From the NCBI RefSeq assembly GCF_018614095.1, contig NZ_JAGGOY010000046.1, positions 179 through 64,178 of the forward strand: a DNA stretch of 64,000 bases, read 5' to 3'. The stretch comes from Streptomyces sp. ISL-87. GTDB taxonomy: Bacteria; Actinomycetota; Actinomycetes; Streptomycetales; Streptomycetaceae. Both the position numbers and the translations under genes were made by a program. Shown here one piece after another: positions 19,241-26,567 of this stretch; the stretch's first letter is position 1, and each line of letters starts with the position of its first letter. The notes below the pieces were generated by a model, which was given only the letters and a program-made list of their open reading frames with translations, did no database searches and was not told where the DNA came from.

Positions 19241-19869
19241 GCAGCAGGGACCGCATCCTGGGCCGGATCCGCCGGGCGTCGACGGGCCCGGAGGTGGCCG
19301 TCCCCCGGGACTACCTCCGCGTCCACGGGACCCGCACGCCGCAGGAGACCGCGGACCTCCTCGCCGCCAACCTCGCCGAGTACCGGGCGAAGGTGCACCG
19401 CACCGGCGAGGACGGGCTCGCGATGCTCCTGATGCGGCTCCTGGCCGAGCGGGGCGCGCGGACGGTGCTCGTCCCGCCAGGCCTGCCCCCGTACTGGCTC
19501 TCGGCGGCCGACCCGACCCGCGTCCACGACCGCGCGGTGAGCACCGCGCGCGAGCTGGACGGCGTGGACAGCGTGGTGACCGGCTGCGCCCTGGCCGTCG
19601 CGGAGACCGGCACGATCGTCCTCGACGGCGGCCCCGAGCAGGGTCGGCGCCGCATCACCCTGATCCCCGACCACCACATCTGCGTGGTCCGCGTCCCGGA
19701 CCAGGTGGTGGACTCCGTCCCGCAGGCGCTGGAACGCCTCGACCCCACCCGCCCGCTGACATGGATCTCCGGCCCCTCCGCGACCAGCGACATCGAGCTA
19801 GACCGGGTGGAGGGGGTCCACGGCCCCCGCACCCTGGAGGTCGTCCTGCTCACCGCATCCGCACAATAG
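19237..19869 (+). CDS. lutC: lactate utilisation protein LutC (LUD domain)
   Basis: A 210-residue LUD-domain protein, the third subunit of the LutABC lactate oxidation system. The conserved GCALAVAETGTIVLDGG and the closing DIELDRVEGVHGPRTLEVVLL, where the GVHGP motif is the family hallmark, are clear. It overlaps lutB by 4 bp. No lutR-type regulator or lactate permease is visible adjacent. Confidence 0.92.
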   Translation: MSSRDRILGRIRRASTGPEVAVPRDYLRVHGTRTPQETADLLAANLAEYRAKVHRTGEDGLAMLLMRLLAERGARTVLVPPGLPPYWLSAADPTRVHDRAVSTARELDGVDSVVTGCALAVAETGTIVLDGGPEQGRRRITLIPDHHICVVRVPDQVVDSVPQALERLDPTRPLTWISGPSATSDIELDRVEGVHGPRTLEVVLLTASAQ

Positions 19870-19874
19870 GACCC

Positions 19875-20264
19875 ATGTCCGCACACATCGCCCTCACCGC
19901 TCTCCTGGTCCACGACTACGACGAGGCCATCGACTTCTACACCCGCGCCCTCGGCTTCGGCCTCGCCGAGGACACGCCCCGGCCCGACGGCTCCCGCTGG
20001 GTCGTGGTCCGCCCGCCGGGCGCGACGGAATCCGCGCTGCTGCTGGCCCGCGCCAAGAACGAGGCCCAGAGCTCCCGCGTCGGCGACCAGGCGGGCGGCC
20101 GGGTCGGCTTCTTCCTCTACACCGACGACTTCACGCGCGACCACGCCCGGATGACCGCCGAGGGCGTTCGCTTCCTGGAGGAGCCGCGCCACGAGACGTA
20201 CGGCTCGGTCGCCGTGTTCGAGGACCTCTACGGCAACCGCTGGGACCTGCTCCAGCCCGCGTAG
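19875..20264 (+). CDS. VOC family (glyoxalase/bleomycin-resistance) protein
   Basis: A 129-residue vicinal-oxygen-chelate protein with the typical paired beta-alpha-beta-beta-beta halves. The first half opens with VHDYDEAIDFYTRALGF, and the second closes with GSVAVFEDLYGNRWDLLQP, carrying the glutamate-bearing strand expected in metal-binding members. It is six bases downstream of lutC and may be read through from that operon. The substrate is unknown. Confidence 0.85.
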   Translation: MSAHIALTALLVHDYDEAIDFYTRALGFGLAEDTPRPDGSRWVVVRPPGATESALLLARAKNEAQSSRVGDQAGGRVGFFLYTDDFTRDHARMTAEGVRFLEEPRHETYGSVAVFEDLYGNRWDLLQPA

Positions 20265-20358
20265 GCCCTGTCCGGGCACTCCACCAGGGTCCGGCGCCCG
20301 GCCGCACGGGCCGGCCCGGCCGTCTGCCCCGCCTGCCCGTGCCGCCCCGCCTGCCCGT

Positions 20359-20421
20359 GCCGCACTGGCCGCACTGGCCGCACTGGCCGCACTGGCCGCA
20401 CTGGCCGCACGGGCCGCACCG
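20359..20421. repeat. 9-bp tandem repeat array, 7 units
   Basis: Five perfect copies of GCCGCACTG followed by two one-base variants. Just upstream, at about 20325-20358, an 18-bp unit (GCCCCGCCTGCCCGTGCC) occurs twice. The array lies in the noncoding gap between the convergent VOC and DUF309 genes. Confidence 0.9.
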
Positions 20422-20507
20422 GCCTCGCGGTCGGCCCCCTGACCGGTCGGCGAAGCCCCCGCCCGCCCCGGCCGGGCAGGACGAAGCCGGCCCTGACCGG
20501 CCGGGGT

Positions 20508-20531
20508 GGTCAGGCGGGGCCCCGCCTGACC
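20508..20531. terminator. perfect palindrome at 3' end of DUF309 gene
   Basis: A 24-bp perfect inverted repeat (arms GGTCAGGCGGGG and CCCCGCCTGACC) with no loop overlaps the DUF309 stop codon. It could terminate transcription in either direction between the convergent genes. Confidence 0.4.
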
Positions 20532-21034
20532 GGTGGCGCCGCGAGGCGTGGTGCCTCCGACGCCGCGTCGACCGGCTGGCCGGCCTCCACCCGTGCGGCC
20601 AACTCCCGGGCCCAGCGGACGAGCCCCGGCACGTCGATTCCGTACGGGGCCCGCGGCCCGCCGGCAGCCGCCCCGGCCACCACGTCCCGCCCGGCCAGGG
20701 CATCGGCTCCGCGAAGCAACAGGCGGGCCCCGCCGACCGCGTTCCCGCGCGCGGCGTGCGTCAGCCCTACGGCCAGCTGCGCGAGCCCGCGCCACAGCGG
20801 GGCATCGGCCTGCGGCCCGGACTTCCAGGCGTCCTCGAACACCTCGTGCGCGTGGAACGGCATCCCGGCGTCCAGCAGCCGCTGCGCCTCCCGCACCGTC
20901 TCCGCGGGAGTCCGCACCACCCCCTCGGGCTGCCGCTCCACCCCGGCCTCCCCGTATGGCAGCGGCCGCCCCAGCCCATCCCTGGGCCGGGCGTTCCGCG
21001 CCCGCCCCTCACCGTCCCGATCCCGTGCGTTCAC
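20510..21034 (-). CDS. DUF309 domain-containing protein
   Basis: A 174-residue protein with a clear DUF309 core: FHAHEVFEDAWKSGP followed by WRGLAQLAVGLTHAARGN. This is an all-helical domain of unknown function with a conserved HxxxE. GTG 21034 is chosen because the frame further upstream runs into the tRNA-Pro gene. The flanking N- and C-termini are low-complexity and Pro/Ala/Gly-rich. Confidence 0.75.
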   Translation of the reverse strand: MNARDRDGEGRARNARPRDGLGRPLPYGEAGVERQPEGVVRTPAETVREAQRLLDAGMPFHAHEVFEDAWKSGPQADAPLWRGLAQLAVGLTHAARGNAVGGARLLLRGADALAGRDVVAGAAAGGPRAPYGIDVPGLVRWARELAARVEAGQPVDAASEAPRLAAPPVRRGPA

Positions 21035-21153
21035 CCCCTCATCCTCCCTCGCGCCGATTACCGGTGCATGCACACCCCTCGGCGTGGGGTAATGTTCTGC
21101 ATGTGCCGCCGGGACGGGGAAAGCCCAAGTGGGAAGCCCAGTCGGAAGCACAA

Positions 21154-21230
<77 letters not shown>

Positions 21231-21247
21231 TGCTTTCAGCAGGTCGG

Positions 21248-21281
21248 AGGCCGTTCTCTCAACCATGGGAGAGCGGCCTTT
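21248..21281 (+). terminator. terminator downstream of tRNA-Pro inside the element
   Basis: A stem (AGGCCGTTCTCTC with GAGAGCGGCCTT) around the loop AACCATGG, ending in TTT. It replaces the original downstream sequence of the tRNA and also overlaps the stop codon of the convergent integrase. Confidence 0.55.
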
Positions 21282-22656
21282 CGTGCGTCCGGGGCCATGG
21301 TGGTCGCACTGTGGTCGCACGTCCACCTTGCGGCCGGGAGGCTGTGGCACTGAAGGCTGGCGGCACGGGGGAGTGAAGCCGCCGGAAGACTTCCCCGAGC
21401 TGCCGGATGTGGTCGCGTGGTGGTCGCAACCACGCCGGGAAGCTTGTCTCGTGGCCAGCGGTCTCCGCCCCGGTGAGGGTGCGGTCGATGGTGTCGACGG
21501 CTTCGCGGGCGGCCTGCCGGGTGAGGTGGCTGTAGATGTTCGCGGTGGTCGACAGGGTGGAGTGCCGCAGCGTCTTGGAGACCACGGTCAGCGGCACGCC
21601 GGCGGTGATGGTGATGGTGGCCGCCAGGTGCCGCAGGTCGTGCACGGTGATCCGCGGGACGCCGGCCTCTTCGGACAGCTGATGCAGCCGGTCCAGGACG
21701 TGGTGGGGCCCGATTGGCCTGCCGTCGGGACGGCAGAAGACGAGTCCGGTGAACGGGTCGTCAGGATCACCTCTCGTACTGGTCATTGTCGTCGCCCTGT
21801 GTCGTAGGGCGGTGGCGACGCGGGGCGAGATCGCGACCCAGGCGCGGCTGGAGCGGGTCTTCGGCGCGGTGATGACGAGGTGGTTGTTGTCGATCGCGGA
21901 GAGGGTGCAGCGCACGTACAGGACGCCTTCGGTGAGGTGGACGTCGTTCCAGTGCAGGCCCAGGGCTTCGCCCTTGCGCATGCCGGTACCGATGAGGAAC
22001 TCGAACAGGTCGGCTATCTCCGGGTCGGCCCGGTGGCAGTACAGGAGAAAGCGGACCGCCTCCTCCGCCGTCCAGATGCGCCGCTCCGGCGCCGGCGGGC
22101 GCCGCAGGACCGGAGGAGAGGCAGGGTTGTGGGGAAGGCGGTGCTGCCGGACGGCGTCACCGAGGGCGCTGGAGAGGGTGGCCAGGCAGCGGTAGAGGGT
22201 GGTGTGACCGCGTCCGGCGGCGAGCTGGCAGGTGACGAAGGCGGAGATGTGCCGGTGGGCGAGCTGGTCCAGCTTGAGGCCACCGAACGCGGGGATGAGG
22301 TCGTTGCGGACGTAGTCGCGGTAGCGAGCCATAGTGGTCGGCTTCAGCACCAGGGCCTTCGCTTCCAGCCACGTGTTGAGGTAGGCGGCGACAGTCTGGC
22401 TGGGGTCGGCGTTGTACCCGCCGACCTCGCCTTCGAGGAACCGGCCCAGAGCCTGCTCGGCGCTGTCCTGGGTGGGAAATCCGCCCCGGCGGACGGTGGT
22501 GCGGTGGCCTGGGGCGGGGACATCGACGGCGAAGTTCCAGGTGCCGTGCTGGCTGTCGGTGAGCAGGTAGAGGCAGTGGGCGCCGAGCTGGTGGTGCTGG
22601 GTGTCTCTGCAGCCGCAGCGGCGGTAGATCCGGCCGCGGCCGAGGCTGGTACGCAT
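21259..22656 (-). CDS. tyrosine recombinase/integrase
   Basis: A 465-residue site-specific integrase. The N-terminus has the Cys/His-rich RIYRRCGCRDTQHHQLGAHC block common in Streptomyces tRNA-type integrases, then a SAM-like core-binding domain (TVAAYLNTWLEAK). The catalytic domain carries the expected residues: Arg in GTGMRKGEAL, HDLRH, and Tyr in NIYSHL. It should catalyse attB/attP recombination at tRNA-Pro. ATG 22656 has a good GGAGG site; the frame upstream reflects a partial duplication of the gene start. Its stop lies 31 bp from attL. Confidence 0.92.
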   Translation of the reverse strand: MRTSLGRGRIYRRCGCRDTQHHQLGAHCLYLLTDSQHGTWNFAVDVPAPGHRTTVRRGGFPTQDSAEQALGRFLEGEVGGYNADPSQTVAAYLNTWLEAKALVLKPTTMARYRDYVRNDLIPAFGGLKLDQLAHRHISAFVTCQLAAGRGHTTLYRCLATLSSALGDAVRQHRLPHNPASPPVLRRPPAPERRIWTAEEAVRFLLYCHRADPEIADLFEFLIGTGMRKGEALGLHWNDVHLTEGVLYVRCTLSAIDNNHLVITAPKTRSSRAWVAISPRVATALRHRATTMTSTRGDPDDPFTGLVFCRPDGRPIGPHHVLDRLHQLSEEAGVPRITVHDLRHLAATITITAGVPLTVVSKTLRHSTLSTTANIYSHLTRQAAREAVDTIDRTLTGAETAGHETSFPAWLRPPRDHIRQLGEVFRRLHSPVPPAFSATASRPQGGRATTVRPPWPRTHERPLSHG

Positions 22657-22681
22657 AGGGATCGCCTCCGGGAGGCGAGAG
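22585..22681. repeat. imperfect 97-bp direct repeat, copy 1 (integrase start)
   Basis: This spans the integrase ribosome site, start codon and first 23 or so codons. A copy with about a dozen differences lies at 22932-23029, about 348 bp upstream in the direction of the gene. Confidence 0.85.
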
Positions 22682-22931
22682 CGGGAGTGGATGCTTCCAG
22701 CGTGCGACCACAGGCGACCACAATGCTCTCCAGCGGCGTGTGACCAGCACGTTTCCCCTATCCACGTCCCAAGGGCAGCTTTGAAACGTCCGCCCAGTCG
22801 GTTTTTCGCCTCAGGGCGTTGAGCGGTTACCCAGCCGCCGACCAGCGAAGCTGCGCGGTGTGCGGCTCGGATCTTGAGGGGCCATGTGCTTGGCGTCGCG
22901 AGCGCCGATTGGAGCAGGGGGCGGCGGGAGC

Positions 22932-23029
22932 CCAACTGGTGGTGCTGGGGGTCTCTGCGGCCACAGCGGCAGTAGATCCGGCTGCGGCCGGCGGTGGTAC
23001 GCATGGGGATCGCCTCCGGGAGGCGGAGG
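22932..23029. repeat. imperfect 97-bp direct repeat, copy 2 (vestigial integrase start)
   Basis: This repeats the ribosome site, ATG (23004-23002) and N-terminal codons of the integrase, including a CRCGRRDPQHHQLG block. Translation departs from the integrase after about 23 codons. It is probably a relic of tandem duplication or recombination between related integrase genes. Confidence 0.8.
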
Positions 23030-23089
23030 GCTTCCACGCCCATGCGATCACGGGCGACCACCCCGCCGCTCAGGTGCGAGCTTCGGCAG

Positions 23090-24085
23090 TCAGAAAGTGG
23101 CCCGATAATGCTTCTTTTTTCGGTCGCGAGCAAAGCCGATGAAGCTAATGTATAGGAGTTTGATGCCGAAAGACGGGATCACAATTCCGGCGACGATCCA
23201 GGTCGTTCCCCACCAGCCGCGATCTCCGTCGGGGTCCAGGAATGGAAGCCAAAGGAAGTTGCATGCGACGAAAATCAGCCAGTTGCCGGTTTCTTTAGGC
23301 CTTCGGCCTGCCCTCAACTCAAAGAAGATCGTGAAGGCCATGAGGAGCATGAAGAAATAGAGGCCCAACACCCACGGGACGGGGTTCATGTCCACGGATC
23401 CCTCCACGAAGCGGATCTGTCGAGGCCACTCCCACACCATGATCAAGGTGAGGACTTGGATTGGGATGGATCGTCGCACGTCTCGTGCGATCACGTGAAG
23501 TCGTTCCTCGTGTCGAAGGGCGAAGTCGGCCATTCCTTCGAAAAGAGGGTTTGGTGCGGTTTCGGGATCCAGTCCTTGGCGTGCTCGGATGGCTTCGGTG
23601 AAAGCCTCTTCTTGATTGGATGCGCGAATGCGCATCTGTGTATCGCCTGCGTAAGCCGAGATTTCTGACTGGAATCCATCTACGGTGTCCGCGTTGAGTC
23701 GGGCCAAGTTTGACACCTGCACCCAACCGGGGCTGACGTCCGTCGAGCGTAACTGTTCGGTGAGGTTGACCCAGAAAAGCTCCTTCTTCTTCATGTCGTA
23801 TACGACGCCAATGATGGGGATCCGGCTCTGCCGCCAGTCGTCGAAGTGATCTTCAACGGGGATTGCATACCCGTTGGCTCGCTTGTATTTCTTGCCGCTC
23901 TTTACTTGGATGGCAATCCAGCACCCGGTTCGCCTCCCGCTTCGAGTGAAATTTACGATCATGTCCTCGCCGTGATCGTTTCCACCATCGATTTCCTGAA
24001 CGATATGATCGTTTTCCTCGAGGAGTGAACGCAGGGCATTGACGCCGGCCCGCTCAATTCTGCGGCTAGAACGTACAGTTGACAC
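23090..24085 (-). CDS. DUF4365 nuclease-like protein with C-terminal membrane segments
   Basis: A 331-residue two-part protein. Residues 1-130 look like DUF4365, a PD-(D/E)xK nuclease-fold domain: EIDGGNDHGEDMIVNF supplies the acidic residue, IAIQVKSG is the ExK-like strand (Q-V-K), and IPIIGVVYD follows. The C-terminal third has three or four hydrophobic stretches (about 236-258, 267-283, 290-318), so the protein is probably membrane-anchored with a cytosolic nuclease domain. GTG 24085 has a GAGGGGG site. Base composition is less GC-rich than its neighbours, a sign of transfer. A role in defence is inference from domain type and location. Confidence 0.7.
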   Translation of the reverse strand: MSTVRSSRRIERAGVNALRSLLEENDHIVQEIDGGNDHGEDMIVNFTRSGRRTGCWIAIQVKSGKKYKRANGYAIPVEDHFDDWRQSRIPIIGVVYDMKKKELFWVNLTEQLRSTDVSPGWVQVSNLARLNADTVDGFQSEISAYAGDTQMRIRASNQEEAFTEAIRARQGLDPETAPNPLFEGMADFALRHEERLHVIARDVRRSIPIQVLTLIMVWEWPRQIRFVEGSVDMNPVPWVLGLYFFMLLMAFTIFFELRAGRRPKETGNWLIFVACNFLWLPFLDPDGDRGWWGTTWIVAGIVIPSFGIKLLYISFIGFARDRKKKHYRATF

Positions 24086-24325
24086 CGTTCCCCCTCGAAA
24101 GTAGTGGCCGCTAGGATACCGACTTGCTCTGACAGCAGACCCTGACCGAACGCGCTGCGACCGTTCGTCGTCCTCAGTGGTGTGATCAGCATTCCGACCG
24201 TACGCGCAGCATGCCAGGCTCTCCTGACGTTCAGATCCGTGACTGCCAGGGGTCTGCGGGCGTCATGGGCGCAAGGCGAGCGACCGTCCGGTCGCAAGGA
24301 CAGTCGCACCTCCCACTCCCAAGGG

Positions 24326-25486
24326 TCAGACGATGCGGAGTTTCGGCCTGGGGTCGGGTGAGCCAAGGAGGCGGCGGACGCGTGCGGGGTGCCATCCGAG
24401 TTCGTCGGCCAGCTTGGGGATGGTGAGTCCCTTCTCGCGTTCGGCGAGTTCGTATGCCTGGGTCAGGAGGGCGGGCTGTTCGCCGGGGAAGCCGTCGACC
24501 GGTTCGGAGGCGAAGCCGGGTTGGCCGTCGAGTGCGCGCAGGCGCTGGTATCCACGGCTGGCCGTGGCGTCGGAGATCATGCCGAGCTCGCGGCAGCGGT
24601 AGATGAGCGAATCGACACTGACTCCCCACACCCGCCGGATCTCGGTGAGGTGTGCGAGGTCGAGGCGTCGGGGGAGGAGTGGCGTGATGCTTGCAGCTGG
24701 GGTCAGGAACTCCGCAGCGAATGCGTCAGCCTCGCGTTCCTGCCGGCTGTCGCCCGTGGCGTCGCCGTGCAGGACGAGGTGGCCCAGCTCGTGTGCTGCG
24801 GTGAAGCGGTGGCGGTACACGTCGTTGGTGCGGTTGGGCGTGAGGATCGCCACCGGGCGAGCAGAGCGGGAGGAGAACGCGTCGACCGTGCGGGCGGTCT
24901 CGTCGGCGGCTGGGAGGACGACCACGATCCCGCGCGCTTCCATGCGTCTGACCAGATGGGTGACCGGGCCGTCTCCGAGGTTCCAGCGCTTGCGCAACTC
25001 GCGTGCGGCCGCTGCCGGGTCGAGGGGGAGGTCGACGCCAGGGTGGACCTCGCCGCCGGCGAAGCCCGGGAGGTCGACGGGCGGGAGCTGTACTCGCTTC
25101 TCCAGCGCGTAGGTCAGCTCCCACACCTGTTCGGCGAAGGCAAGGGCGCGTTCACGCTGGGCCTTTGGTGTGCTGCGCAGGGCGCGGAAGTGCGCCATGG
25201 AAGAGTCGAGCCGGTTGCTCGGCCGACCGGCGATGAAGAAGGGCAGCGGCACGTCGAGCGTGTCGGCGAGCCGCGGGAGGAGATCCGGGCGGGGCTTGGC
25301 CACCCCCGTTTCGTACTGGCCCACTGCCGCGGGTGTTACGCCCAGGTGCTCTGCCACGTCCTTCTTCGTCATTCCCGCCAGGCGCCTGGCCTGGGTCAGC
25401 CGGGCGGGGTCGAAGGCGTCATGGACGGCACGCGGGGTCACAACACGTTCGGAAGTGCCAGGCAGCAGGGGCTGGTCAGTTTTCAT
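24326..25486 (-). CDS. XRE-family regulator fused to ImmA/IrrE metallopeptidase domain
   Basis: A 386-residue protein. The N-terminus holds an XRE helix-turn-helix (LTQARRLAGMTKKDVAEHLGVTPAAVGQYETG, split here as residues 30-61). Further on is the ImmA/IrrE zinc-peptidase motif HELGHLVLH near residue 235, with a downstream EREADAFAAEFLTP. Such fusions act as antitoxins or stress-induced repressor-proteases on mobile elements. The start overlaps the 3' end of the upstream gene by 11 bp, so the pair is co-expressed. A 240-bp gap separates it from the DUF4365 gene on the same strand. Confidence 0.85.
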   Translation of the reverse strand: MKTDQPLLPGTSERVVTPRAVHDAFDPARLTQARRLAGMTKKDVAEHLGVTPAAVGQYETGVAKPRPDLLPRLADTLDVPLPFFIAGRPSNRLDSSMAHFRALRSTPKAQRERALAFAEQVWELTYALEKRVQLPPVDLPGFAGGEVHPGVDLPLDPAAAARELRKRWNLGDGPVTHLVRRMEARGIVVVLPAADETARTVDAFSSRSARPVAILTPNRTNDVYRHRFTAAHELGHLVLHGDATGDSRQEREADAFAAEFLTPAASITPLLPRRLDLAHLTEIRRVWGVSVDSLIYRCRELGMISDATASRGYQRLRALDGQPGFASEPVDGFPGEQPALLTQAYELAEREKGLTIPKLADELGWHPARVRRLLGSPDPRPKLRIV

Positions 25487-26273
25487 CGTCCTCGTGGGCC
25501 AGTGGTTCGATCGGGGCCGGCTCGGTCAGGGGCGGCACGTCCCGCTTCTCGTCCACGTCGGGCCGAGCGAACAGGATCGGCACAGGCTGGTCGCCTGCGT
25601 CGAAGCTGACGTGCTCCGGCGCCGCGGCCTGCTGCGGAACAGCGCTGAGCCTACGCCGGGTGGGTGTTGCCGGCATTGGCAGGGGTTCGGGTTGGACGGC
25701 CCACTCGAGGCTGCCCTGTTCGTCGAGGAGGGAGGCCACGCCCCAGTACGGCTTGAGCAGGCCGTGGGGGTTGCAGGCGTAGGGGATCAGCACCAGACGG
25801 GTGCCTTCGGGAAGTGCCGCGAGTTTGGGTCGTACCTCGACGCGGCCGTGGCTGAGCTGCTCGTCTTCGAAGAGCGATCCCTGACTGGGCTCGGGGGCGA
25901 AGGTGAACAGCTCGCGGATGAACGGGCCCACCGAAGGCAGCTTCGCCTGGCGGACATTGACGTCCTCCGTCGCGAAGCGGAAGGGGTAGAGCAGACCGCG
26001 CTTGAAGTGGACCAGGTCGAAGGGAAAACCGTTCGGTTTGAAGACTGTCGCGCCCTCGACTCCGTCGAACTGGCGGGCCACCTGCCGGTACGAGCCGGGC
26101 CAGCGAGTCCAGCCGTAGGGGTGGTTGCTCTCGACGTCGCCCTCGTGCTGAGCGGCGCGGGCGTTCTCCTGCATGTCGACAAGTGCCTGACCGAGCCGGT
26201 CCCGCACCAGGTCGACCTGGCTGTCACCGAACAGGTCGACGGCCCAGGGGGGATGTACGTGGTTCACTTTCAC
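25476..26273 (-). CDS. hypothetical protein coupled to XRE-ImmA gene
   Basis: I do not recognise this 265-residue protein. The first 190 residues look globular and soluble, with blocks such as HPYGWTRWPGSYRQVARQF and YPFRFATEDVNVRQAKLP. The last 70 residues are Pro/Glu/Asp-rich and probably disordered. GTG 26273 follows GGAAGGA. It overlaps the XRE-ImmA gene by 11 bp, the arrangement of a toxin preceding its antitoxin, but no toxin fold is evident. Confidence 0.6.
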   Translation of the reverse strand: MKVNHVHPPWAVDLFGDSQVDLVRDRLGQALVDMQENARAAQHEGDVESNHPYGWTRWPGSYRQVARQFDGVEGATVFKPNGFPFDLVHFKRGLLYPFRFATEDVNVRQAKLPSVGPFIRELFTFAPEPSQGSLFEDEQLSHGRVEVRPKLAALPEGTRLVLIPYACNPHGLLKPYWGVASLLDEQGSLEWAVQPEPLPMPATPTRRRLSAVPQQAAAPEHVSFDAGDQPVPILFARPDVDEKRDVPPLTEPAPIEPLAHEDDEN

Positions 26274-26567
26274 CGGTCCTTCCCGATGAGCTACTTCTGA
26301 ATGAAGCATAGGAACACGTTCAACACTTTAGTTTGTGTCAATTATATTGCACAAGCTCGATTCTAGGAGCGCCTGAGCACGCCGGTCCGCCCCGCCGGCG
26401 GATCTGGGTCCAGCAACTACGCCTGCTTGACGGGCGGAGTTGGCCACGAGGGGCGGTCACGAGCAGGCGCGCCTCCCATGGTCCCAGCTCGCCCGGCCAC
26501 GTCGCCGCCGAAGGCCACGGCTAGCCTGCCGAACGGATCTTGGTTGGTGCCGACGTCTCGGCACCGT
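26274..26567. other. intergenic promoter region, AT-richer than surroundings
   Basis: About 290 bp without a supported gene. The stretch 26300-26360 is notably AT-rich and holds a TTGACA-like box on the minus strand (26341-26336). No well-spaced -10 is obvious. It likely drives the 26273-24326 pair, with possible autoregulation by the XRE protein. Confidence 0.35.

Noticed and set aside
20359..20421. CRISPR array
   Set aside because: Units are 9 bp in direct tandem with no spacers; no cas genes are nearby.
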